Shown here piece by piece: positions 54,935-64,000 of a DNA stretch of 64,000 nucleotides. Position numbers and translations under genes: made by a program. Origin of the DNA: Alligator mississippiensis (Eukaryota > Chordata > Crocodylia > Alligatoridae); NCBI RefSeq assembly GCF_030867095.1, contig NC_081837.1, positions 17,781,001-17,845,000 on the forward strand, in the 5' to 3' direction. The notes under the pieces were generated by a model that was not told where the DNA came from, did no database searches, and saw only the letters and a list, made by a program, of their open reading frames with translations. Every line of letters starts with the position of its first letter. Positions within the stretch are counted from its first letter, which is position 1.

Positions 54935-55255
54935 GAATGTGGTTCTCAGCTTTTTTGCATTCAGTGCACCTCTGGTTAGACTCAAGCTCCCTTGCATAGA
55001 TATGAAGCATCCCTGGGAAAGTGCTAGATCTTAGTTTTCACATTTTTTTTTGCCTACAGAAAAATAAGGGCGGGGGGGGGGGAGTTTCTGTTGCAAAGAG
55101 CTCAGACAGAGCACAACAATGGATTTGTATTTGTAATCTCTGGGTTTATCTTGTGAATCATGTTTGCAAACCTAAGTGCTAATCTTGTGTGATACCCTGC
55201 AACAACCTGGGGTGCCTTAAGATCCTTTCAAAGGTGTCTTGGCTGTGCTTATTGG
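54935..55255 (+). mobile_element. hAT-like non-autonomous element, copy 2
   Basis: It begins GTGGTTCTCAGCTTTTTTGC, contains GAAAGTGCTAGATCTTAGTTT, a G-run at about 55068-55082, GGGTTTATCTTGTGAATCATG and TTTGCAAACCTAAGTGC, and fades near AAGGTGTCTTGGCTG. The shared interior with 48199-48506 shows it is the same family. Its 3' inverted end is poorly kept. Confidence 0.65.
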
Positions 55256-55327
55256 TGCACACTCAGTGCTTCTCTAAAGCAACTGCATTGTCTCTTTTCT
55301 TGACTTTTCATTTCATCCAAGAAGAGC

Positions 55328-55463
55328 ACACACCAACTGCTGACACTTCCTTAGCCTGATGAAGGGTTTTTGAACCTGAAAGTTTGCTTAATAACTGTTC
55401 TCCAACTAGTTGGGTTGGTCTAATAAAAGATATCAAATTCACCCAAGGAACCTTGTCTGCCTT
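55328..55463 (+). repeat. Dispersed repeat family R, copy 6
   Basis: It runs from CACACACCAACTGCTGACACTTCC through GATGAAGGGTTTTTGAACCT, CTTAATAACTGTTCTCCAAC, TTGGGTTGGTCTAATAAAAG to CCAAGGAACCTTGTCTGCC. It lies only 200 bp before the OR gene and nearly matches the 12300 copy. Confidence 0.8.
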
Positions 55464-55662
55464 GTCTCTTTTCTGGCATTTATAGTGGGAGGCAGTGGGT
55501 GGATCATTCTTCACAGTGGTTCTCCTAGGTTTGGTTCTGAGATGGTGTAGGTGTGTATTAAGTGACTTGTCTAATCCTGCATAGTGAGTCTGTTTAGGTC
55601 CTCCCTTACCCCAGTCTTGGTTTAGTGCTATAAGCATTGAGTCATCTTTACTCTCCTTCTAG

Positions 55663-56616
55663 ATGAATGACCCTCTGGGATGCGCCAGGAGGGAGAATGG
55701 CACCATGGTGATGGTGACACAATTCATACTCTTGGGCCTTTCTAGCCGCTTGGAAGACCAGTTCATCCTCTTTGGATTCTTCACAGTCTTCTACCTGACG
55801 GCCCTGGTGGGAAACCTACTTATCTTAGTGATGATCAGCATGGACTCCAGGCTCCACACGCCCATGTATTTCTTCCTGGGCAATCTGTCAGTGGTGGACA
55901 TAGGCTACACCACCTGCACGGTGCCCAAGATGCTGGTGAACTACCTGTCACAGGACAAGTCCATCTCGCTTCCTGGCTGCCTCACTCAGATGTACTTCTT
56001 CATTTCCTTTGGGGGGATCGAGTGCCTGCTGCTGGGGGTCATGGCGTATGACCGCTATGCTGCCATCTGCCACCCGCTGCGCTATGGTGTTCTGATGAGC
56101 CAAAGGGCATGCTCTTGTCTGGCTGCAGCTGCCTGGGCCGTTGGCTTGGCCAACTCGGCTGTGCACTTGGGTCTGATGTTCCGCTTGTCCTTCTGTCATG
56201 ACAACGTCATCCGCCACTTTTTCTGTGACATCCCCCCACTTTTCCAGCTCTCCTGCTCTGACACGCGGATCAATCAGATTGTCACTTTTGCTGTGGGAGG
56301 TGCTGTCATCATGGGCTCCTTCCTGGTGACTCTTGTGTCCTACATCTACATTGTTCTGGCCATCCTCAGGATCCACACCAAGGAAGGACGCCTCAAGGCC
56401 TTTTCCACCTGCACCTCCCACCTGGCTGCAGTCAACCTTTATTTTGGCACCATCATCTTCACCTACATCCGCCCCAATTCCAGCTACTCCCAAGAGCAGG
56501 ATCGGGCTCTGCCTGTGCTCTATGGCATTATCACCCCCATGTTAAATCCTATTATCTATAGCCTGAGAAACAAGGAGGTGAAGAGGGCTCTCCAGAAAGC
56601 CTTAGGCAGGAGCTAG
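55663..56616 (+). CDS. Olfactory receptor, class II, intact
   Basis: A single-exon odorant GPCR of 317 residues for the plasma membrane of olfactory sensory neurons, where it would act through the olfactory G protein and cAMP. An acceptor-like CTCCTTCTAG sits directly before the ATG at 55663, as is usual for OR coding exons. The N-terminus has a glycosylation site (NGT). Seven membrane segments can be placed. Hallmarks in order are LVGNLLIL (TM1), RLHTPMYFFLGNLSVVD (TM2), conserved Cys plus MAYDRYAAICHPLRY (end of TM3), SY in TM5, KAFSTCTSHLA (TM6) and PMLNPIIYSLRN (TM7). The tail KRALQKALGRS is short, as usual. There are no frame breaks and the length matches the family, so it is probably functional. 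A start at the in-frame ATG 55705 would remove the glycosylation site and is less likely. Confidence 0.96.
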   Translation: MNDPLGCARRENGTMVMVTQFILLGLSSRLEDQFILFGFFTVFYLTALVGNLLILVMISMDSRLHTPMYFFLGNLSVVDIGYTTCTVPKMLVNYLSQDKSISLPGCLTQMYFFISFGGIECLLLGVMAYDRYAAICHPLRYGVLMSQRACSCLAAAAWAVGLANSAVHLGLMFRLSFCHDNVIRHFFCDIPPLFQLSCSDTRINQIVTFAVGGAVIMGSFLVTLVSYIYIVLAILRIHTKEGRLKAFSTCTSHLAAVNLYFGTIIFTYIRPNSSYSQEQDRALPVLYGIITPMLNPIIYSLRNKEVKRALQKALGRS

Positions 56617-56619
56617 AAG

Positions 56620-59600
56620 AGTCTTGCCTCCTAAATAGTAGTGCCCTGGATTTTAGCCAGGATTCCTGGAGGTTTAGGAGAAGAATAAGGCTGAGTGAGT
56701 GAGAACAGGTTGGGGCTGGTAGCCAGGCCTCTCGATGTCTACTCCCAGCTCTAGGAGAAGATAGTTAGAGCAGGGGATTGTGCATCAGGAGTCCTAGGAT
56801 CCCTACCTAACATAGGAGGTGTGTGCATGTGTGGGTTAGTGCTCCAGCCAGGAGGGTTTCAGCAGCTAAACCCAAGACATTTTCTGGCTTTCACTGAACT
56901 CTGTTCTCTTTTAAACCATATTAGGGCTAATGTTTTTGGATTTGGAGCAAAATTTGTAAGGGTTTTTCCCCCACCCAATTTCTGAAAATGAAAAGAAATC
57001 ATCTGATTTTAGTTTTTTGACCAATAGTAACCCTTCCTTGAGAAGTCATTTTTCCCACTAGAAGGAGACACTCAGATACCCATAATTTGGGTGCACATTG
57101 TTTCCCATTTGTGCCTCAGTTGTTAGTCTGTGCATCTGGGAAACCCTAATTCAGTGGGAAAAAACCCAATTATTTTTCATAATATTTTCCCTACAAAAAA
57201 GAAGAATCTGTTGGGAAGTTGCCAGTCCATAGCCTGCCTTCAGCAACAACAACAACAACAAATCTGGAAAAAGGAAAGAACAACAATCCAGGATTGTTTT
57301 TATTATTTTTAATTTTCCAGTGTTGGTCCTGGCCCTGGCCTTATGTCTCCAGAAAGGCAGAAGCAATCCTGCCATTGTCTCTCCATTGTATTCAACGGCT
57401 ATGAGATACATGGTTCATCAACACCATTGGGAAAAAGAGCACCCATCGCATCCTCTTTGCCAGGGTGTCTTTCTTACTGATCCACCCTCACCCTAGCTTG
57501 CTTGCTTTCTGACCCCGCATATTCTTTCTGCTTGCTGTCTAAGGCTATATACAAGTGTTGCATTTGAACTGGTGGAATTGCAGTTTCCCCAGTTGAAATG
57601 CTATGTAAAGTACCAGTCACTGGGCTTCAAATGCTTACAAAAATGGCTGATGTCAACCCCATAACCCCAATCAATTGGACCCATTGGGATGTGCTTTGGC
57701 ATCCCAGTGTGCCCTGCTTCTGCCCTCTCCTTCTCCCCAGGGAGATGCTTTTTGACTCAGACTACACTCTACTGGTCCAGCCCAAATGATAGAAACCACC
57801 ATATAAGCCCAGCCTCTGGACATGGAGAGGACAGTTTGACCCTGGAGGTAGGTGAGGTACTTGGGGGATGGGACTGGGGAAACAAGCCTGTCCTAGGTAG
57901 GAGGACTAGAGGATACAGGGACCCCAGGCAGGTTGGAACTAGTTGAGTTGGTATTTTATGCTCATGAAGACTTGAGTAGTGGGGAAGGTTTGGAGGCCAT
58001 GTGCCAGGGGTGCTCCTCAAGATGAGACCTTCTCTGGGCAGGGATGTGAAGGGGTGAAGCCTGGGAGCCAATGGGCTGAAAGCTTGCCCAGAAAAAAGGG
58101 GGGCAAGGCTGGGGCTGCTGAAACCCAACCAAGTGTTTTGAGGCCGGTGGGGGACTGCCCCAAAGGGGAAGCACATTAGGGAAGCACAAAGACCCTGGGG
58201 ATGAGTTTGGGTAGAGAAGCCCAGGGATAACGCCAAAAGTTACTCCTTGCCTCTAGGGGCCACCTCCCCAGTATATTAGTAATAACAAAGGTGTGGCAGG
58301 AGAGACACTGGAGGTGAGGTGGGGTCACGGAGTGTGGCAGGCAGATTTGACCCAAGGGGGCATCAGGAACTGGGGTGGACCCACAGGTCTGCTACATGGT
58401 GCTTCTTATATTGCAGGTGATCTGCAGAACGTGCAGACAATCCTTTGAAAATATTGTACAAGTTTCAGCTGGTTGAATTTCACATGGCTTAAAGTAACTA
58501 ATTGAACTCCAACTCTTTGACGTGAATTTCTTGTACACACCTTGAAGGGACAGTTTGGTCAGGAGGGGTGGAAGGCATGCTCAGCGGTTCCTGGTCTATG
58601 GGTGTTCCAGTGTCAGCAAACTTCCCCACTTACAAGCAATATCAACTATAACAGGGTTTATAGAATTGGGAAAGGGAGATGGGATGACAAACAGGTTTAA
58701 GAGCCCCATAATAACCAGTATCTACCTCAACCCACTGTTAACAGCTCCAGCTCAGTCAATAGGTTTAGAGTTCTTGCCTAGTCCCACAGATAGTCAGCAG
58801 AGTTAGTGTAGCTTTAGCCCAAGGTTTCCCTTGCCTCGCTGCTCCTGGGGCGCACCGCTTCTTGCTGCTGTTCTTTTAGATGCAATCTCAGCTCTTTCAG
58901 GATCTGGTAGATACAAATTTCTGCTTGCTGGTATGCTAAGGAGTTCCACTTTTTAGGAGCAAGTGAGTAACAGGCTCAGACTGAACCTACTGAAGGAACT
59001 TGTGTATCACTAGCACATATCCCTTTATGGTTGGATGGTGAGACGTGATACCATCCCCCTAAGAAGAGGTCACCGACCTGACACCTCTTCTCCGCCAGCT
59101 CTTGGGAATCCTGAGCTGGGTGTTTCTTCACCTTAGACTTCGACACAAGTCATGGTGAGCACCAACCATTGGCTACATTTGCTCAACTTTCTCCTACAGC
59201 ATCAGTCCCCTGATGAACTTTCCGATTTCAGAAGGCAGGACCAGTGCATACAAACCTGACTTCTCTTGCCTCTTAAAAGCAGGTAAAACATGTTATCACA
59301 GTCAAAACAAGCACAAAGGAGTTTTTCATCCCTTGCCCATATATACAACTAGATGATATGCAGATAAGAGAAAAAGTTCCCTGTAATCTGACCTTGCACA
59401 CTAATGGTGGTATGCAAATAAGCACCACAGAAATGTAGTTACACATGTACAGTAGCAACAGGATCATAATTGTACCAAGTTTTCACTTGAGATACACAAA
59501 TAAATGTTGTATAAATATACAGTTGAGCTTATTTCAGGAATCAATCACTGGGTAAGTTTTTCTGACTGGTATATTATTGCAGGATGGGATATGTTGATTG

Positions 59601-60220
59601 AAACTTCTGACCTTAAAAATCTATCAGCTAGATTCCTGTCCACTGTAAATTAGCAGCTATCAATTTACCTCTGTGGAATAATACTTTTTAATTGTTGTAG
59701 ACTAGCCTATCAGCATCTTGGGATCTGGTTGTTGTTCTGGCATGTTCGGGGGTTGGGTGGGTTCCCAGCCATCCTCCTCTCCCTCTGAGAGCACACTGAC
59801 TCAAGCAGCCTGAACACCAAGAGGCAGCTGCCTGCAAGCAGCCTCCCAGAGCTCGGGTGCAACATAGAAAGAATGAATCTAATACATATTCAGTGGTGAA
59901 AACAGATAGGTTCGTTAGAAAACTGAACAAAGAAAGGAAAAGAAGGGGGCCAGGGGACCAAACCAAACCAAAACTGAGACACCTGCATGTGTGTGCAAAC
60001 ACCCACACATGCAAATGCAGATGTACACACACACTCATACACAGCCTCAGGCGCCCTGGTTCTCTTCTGACACAAACTCCCAAGCAAACTTCCTCTTTCT
60101 TCACTGCTCCGCCGAGGAATGACTCATAGACCCTAATCCTATCCTCCTTCATCCCAACGTTTTCTCATCCCCTGTCCATTGAGATTCCATTTCCCATGGC
60201 CCAATATCTATTTCCTCCAT
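56620..60220. other. Intergenic DNA after the OR gene, no recognised gene
   Basis: A short (CAA)n tract lies at 57243-57262. Frames up to 155 codons at 57769-58236 have no domain. Around 59985-60045 there is a loose CACACA-rich stretch. Nothing else was identified. Confidence 0.45.
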
Positions 60221-60225
60221 ACAGG

Positions 60226-60478
60226 ATGCATCTACATGTGCGCTGGACTATGCAGTTGTTACTGCCCAGTCATTTAGCACTTGCTTAAGCAAGCAGTAGC
60301 CAACATTAGTGTACAGTCCCGACTCTGCACAGGTCTTTTACAATGCTACCATGCAGTAGTGTCGGCATCACGGTTCGTACCCACTGATGCTATCTATGTT
60401 CCCATAGCAATGAGCTACGGTGATGTAGCTCATCGCTATGACGACATAGCGTCTCATGTAGATGTGCCGGCAAGGTTT
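60226..60478. mobile_element. MITE-like element with CATCTACATG inverted ends
   Basis: The left end GATGCATCTACATGTGCGC and the right end CTCATGTAGATGTGCCGGC are inverted repeats of about 11 to 14 bp. Inside, small hairpins (TGAGCTACGGTGATGTAGCTCA at about 60411-60432) are present. There is no coding capacity. Its family is not assigned. Confidence 0.55.
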
Positions 60479-60479
60479 T

Positions 60480-61368
60480 AGCTTCAGATACTCCAAGACA
60501 CCTGGTTAATTCTCCCGGCCCACAATTTCCCTCCATTTTTAAAACTCTCACTTCCATTATATAATCACAAATCTCTTTCCTTCCTCTTAGTTCCTTGCAC
60601 CCTTGTTTCCAAACATCACCCCTTTCCCTTCTCCTCTACCCCAATTTAAGGCCTGGATACTGCTCCATTACTTTTTAGTTCTTCTCCACCTTCCTTGCTC
60701 TGTGGTTGTGTTTTAGATATTACTTTCAGAGCTGCTTCCTCCTTGGCAGGCCTCAAGAGGGTTATGTTACCCTTTGTCTTCCTCAGAATTACAAATGCCT
60801 TGAGATCAGGGTCCCCCCAGATATTACTCCTCCAGTCAGAGCAACTCTGGTTTGGGAAGGAAGGCCAGACTACTGGACTTCCCTTCCCACCCCTGAAGTG
60901 GTATGGGTCTGGAAGGGTACCATTGATCAGTAGGACTGAAAATGAAACCCCGTGGAAATACTAAGGGCACTTTTCCTGTCCCTGGGCAATTCTCTCAGGC
61001 TCTCAGCAGACTCAGGCAGGCATCATTGCAACAGTTGCATTCAAGGCATCTCTACATGAGTTGGTGAAGTTTGCAAGAGGTATAGTTTCTGATTTTGGCC
61101 CCTATCAGAGGCACAGGGCATTGAACTAAAGAAGATGACACAAATTTTAACACACAGGTCCAAAATTCCTGATAAAATTATTCCAAATTTAATGGCTGAC
61201 CTCAAAAGAGCTAGCTGAAGAGCTGTGTGTATATTTGAGGAGTCCCACCCATCTTAATCTGTCCTCCCTAGGTCCTGCTGCCTCTCTGTGCTTGTTGTCA
61301 TTTTCTGGATAGGATATTTATGGAGTTTAAAGAAACAGAGCACTGAAGAGTTGGACCTCATCCAACAT
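60480..61368. other. No recognised gene
   Basis: Pyrimidine-rich in its first half, with no frame carrying a domain. It ends where the CR1 copy at 61370 begins. Confidence 0.45.
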
Positions 61369-61369
61369 A

Positions 61370-62335
61370 TTGTTCAACATCTTCATTAATGATGTGGACA
61401 TTGGTGTCAGAAGCAGACTGGCCAAGTTCACCGACGACACCAAACTCTTGGGTAAAGCATCCACACCTGAGGACAGGAGGGCGATCCAGGCTGACCTTGA
61501 CAGGCTCAGCAAATGGGCAGACAAGGACCTGATGGTGTTTAACACCGAAAAATGCGAGGTTCTCCACCTTGGGAGGAAAAACCTGCACATCCTTATAGAC
61601 TTATCAGTGCTACGCTGGCTAGCACTATGGATGAAAGAGACTTGGGGGTCATGATTGACAACAAGGTGAACGTGAGCCTGCAGTGTGATGCTGCAGCTAG
61701 TAAAGCAAGCAAAATGCTGGCTTGCATCCATGGATGCTTCTCGAGTAAACCCCAAGATGTCATTCTCCCATTGCACTCAGCCTTAGTGAGGCCGCAGCTG
61801 GAGTACTGCATCCATCCAGTTTTGGGCTCCACAATTCAAAAAGGATGTGGAGAAGCTTGAAAGAGTCCAGAGGAGAGCCACGCACATGATCAGAGGTCAG
61901 GAAAACAGACCTTACGACAACAGGCTGAGAGCCCTGGGGCTCTTTAGCCTGGAAAAGCGCAGGCTCAGGGGTGAGCTGGTGGCCACCTATAAGTTTATGA
62001 GGGGTGACCACCAGGATCTGGGGGAATGTTTGTTCAGCAGAGCGCCCCAAGGGATGATGAGGCCAACTGGTTATAAACTCCTGCAAGACCGATTCAGGCT
62101 GGACATAAGGAAGAATTTCTTTACTGTCCGAGCCCCCAAGGTCTGGAATAGCCTGCCATCGAAGGTGGTTCAAGCACCTACTTCAAACGCCTTCAGGAGT
62201 AAAAATGGATGCTTATCTTGCTGGGATCCGGTAACACCAGCTTACTTCCTGCCCTTTGGGCAGGGGGCTGGACTCGATGATCTTCCGAGGTCCCTTCCAG
62301 CCCGAATGTCTATGAAATCTATGAAATATGTAGTG
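61370..62335 (+). mobile_element. CR1 LINE, 5'-truncated reverse transcriptase, frameshifted
   Basis: The copy starts inside the palm domain (LFNIFINDVDIGVRSRLAKF, then TDDTKLLGK where the FADD motif should be) and ends with the CR1 3' UTR and CTATGAAATCTATGAAATATG. It aligns along its length with 44338-45290. At least two frame changes occur (near 61600 and 61830), and the catalytic alanine of FADD is changed to Thr, so it is dead. It belongs to the same subfamily as the intact 43.7-kb copy. Confidence 0.92.
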
Positions 62336-62339
62336 GATT

Positions 62340-63790
62340 AAAACAATGGACTGCAAGGGAATAGACAGTGAGCCAGTAGTATTATTGGATGTCTTATTAC
62401 GCAACCTCATTTTTTTTTCCTTTGGTTGGGCAGACAGACTGATCTCATGACTAGTTCTCATGTTATTTCATGCATGTGTGAAGTGTTTGAACTTAAGATG
62501 GCGTTAATAAAGTTTTAACAAATTATCTGATTTTACTGAAACAGCCCTTTCCAAACAGAAGTGCTTGGGGATCCAGTTGGAGCCTGATCACATTAAACTT
62601 AGTAGAATGATCCCAGATCTTAACTACTGCAAATAGTTCTTGAATCCAGCAATGTCTTATCTAAACCTGTGTATGGCACAGGGCTCCCTTACGCCATCGT
62701 AGAACATGCTTTCTTGCCCACATCTGCTTGAGTGCTCCAACTTTTTTTTCCCCTGAAGGCTGTGAATGAAAGGGTAATTTGCTTGAGCTTTTTCCTCCTA
62801 CCTTCATCCCTGTGACACTATTTTTTTATCATTTTTAGGGCTGGTATGTCTTCATGGAACATTTTCTTTTCTGCCCTGAGCCCAAGGCTGGTGACTAGAG
62901 TGCTGCAGGTATCAGGCATAGGGATGATGTGTCTGGCTGGTCTTCTAATAAGTGGGACTGGGTTGAATGTAGATGGAAAGAGGGGGTTACATGCTGAGAA
63001 CTGAGTTGACAATAGTGGGGATTACCCAACTGTATGTTGCTGAGGAGCATGGGGTAAAGGTATCACTGCCAAGTGGCTAAACGTGCATTGAAGTTGCAGG
63101 TGTGGGAGCTGGTTTGAATGGTGATGGAAGGAGCTAGGGAAGCACTGCTGGCAAGAGTAGGTGCTATCTTATGGCTAGGCATACACAACCCATGATTGAA
63201 GACCTCTGTGGTGCGCCTACATGAGATGCTTTACTGCTCTGTGACAGGGAGTTGCCTGGACCACCAGTCAATCCCCTAGTTAGGGTCAACACTCCTCTGT
63301 CCTTTAGTTTCTGTCCTGCCACAACTTTATTGGTATTATTATGGACAGGAAGAAATGCAGCCCATGATAGATCTTTTCTAGATTGTTTTAGGGATTGGTC
63401 CTTTCCCAGGGCTCCTCTTTCCCCTACATCCTGGCCTGACACACACCCGAGATGTTTTGCAAACTATGGACCTTGCGACATCTGCTTTCAACGTCCTTGT
63501 CACCTTTGACTTGGGGATTCTTCTCAATTTATGTTAGACACAGATCATTTACACACAAGTAGAAACTCAAACAAAACCGAAGGTCAAACTCTGGTCCTCT
63601 ATAGAGACTTCCTTGGTGACTACCGTATCACAATTCAGATTCAGGCTTGGCTGGACTTTTCTCACAGTCCAGGCCTGACTCATGATGAGGCTTCAAAGTC
63701 ACTTGAAAGGACTGTTTCTCTTAATCAGTTATTGCCCTAGATGTTCAACTGGGCTCTAGGGCTCACGGGTTTCTGCACCTAAGTCTGTGC
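62340..63790. other. No recognised gene
   Basis: Short frames only. Nothing with a domain and no named repeat was identified. Confidence 0.45.
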
Positions 63791-63804
63791 CTATGACTTA
63801 TGTT

Positions 63805-64000
63805 CTGCAGGAGATTAAACTAGAGCACAGCTATTCAATTCTGCTAAAATCTATACGGCTAAGACTGTTTGCATTTGGGTCTTTGTTTCTGAGCTGTGCA
63901 GGACTCCAAGGAATGAGTCCCATGAGCCTTTAGAAGAAAATAGCTGAAGAATTGCCTCCTTGCTTCAGTCCTTTTATACAAGGCATGGTTGAGCTCAGCT
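63805..64000 (+). repeat. Duplicated block upstream of an OR locus, copy 2 (runs off the window)
   Basis: It carries the ordered words of 45885-46100 (GATTAAACTAGAGCACAGCT, TTCTGAGCTGTGCAGGACTCC, GAGTCCCATGAGCCTTTAG, TTGCTTCAGTCCTTTTATAC). As copy 1 lies about 0.8 kb before an OR sequence, another OR may begin just past the window edge. Confidence 0.7.

Noticed and set aside
55948-56493. 181-codon minus-strand frame
   Set aside because: It is the antisense of the intact olfactory receptor gene.

Overview
The window is vertebrate nuclear DNA, most likely from a crocodilian and otherwise another sauropsid such as a turtle. The evidence is the density of CR1-type LINE fragments whose 3' end carries a short ATGAAATCT-like repeat, the absence of recognisable L1 or Alu, a single-exon class II olfactory receptor, split genes with GT-AG introns, vertebrate tRNA-Thr and tRNA-Pro genes, and a decayed gammaretrovirus-like provirus. 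Species assignment is inference. Long open frames in GC-rich or tandem-repeat DNA are mostly not genes here.

Layout. 0-13 kb: no confident gene. It holds a ~190-bp tandem array with one inverted outlier copy, two palindromic MITE-like elements, CR1 remnants, a locally duplicated block and a DNA-transposon-like insertion with a 9-bp target-site duplication. 13.9-16.3 kb: a relic retrovirus (gag, protease, RNase H, integrase N-terminus) that has lost all of reverse transcriptase by an in-frame deletion. 16.4-24.5 kb: an NNMT/INMT-type N-methyltransferase cluster on the minus strand, with one apparently complete three-exon gene (24433 to 22232) and two broken exon-3 relics. 24.5-32 kb: mostly unassigned DNA with CR1 fragments.

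32.1-34.1 kb: a very large imperfect palindrome built from ~190-bp units with a pol III B-box-like module, followed by a GA/TC hairpin. 34.8-41.0 kb: the least explained part. Two homologous exon-like cassettes on the minus strand (A about 37.1-36.35 kb, B about 40.2-39.0 kb) each abut a different tandem array on their upstream side: a ~72-bp periodic array with the palindromic core CCCTGCTTACAGGG, and a 45-bp minisatellite that flips orientation. A 382-bp element with perfect 16-bp inverted ends sits beside cassette A.

41.2-43.7 kb: a tRNA cluster on the minus strand (tRNA-Thr-AGT, tRNA-Pro-AGG, a damaged tRNA-Pro copy and weaker tRNA-like pieces). 43.7-45.6 kb: a CR1 copy with a 495-codon open reverse-transcriptase frame, meeting an inverted CR1 fragment tail to tail. 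46.9-64 kb: olfactory-receptor territory with an OR pseudogene, an intact OR gene (55663-56616), an SLC39A2-like terminal fragment, a CA-rich degenerate tandem array, hAT-like elements and a second CR1 reverse-transcriptase relic. A block near the right edge matches DNA upstream of the OR pseudogene, hinting at another OR just outside the window.

The genes do not form a pathway. The confident host genes are the methyltransferase (cytosolic SAM-dependent N-methylation), the odorant receptor (plasma membrane of olfactory neurons) and the tRNAs. All identities rest on reading motifs by eye; no database search was run.
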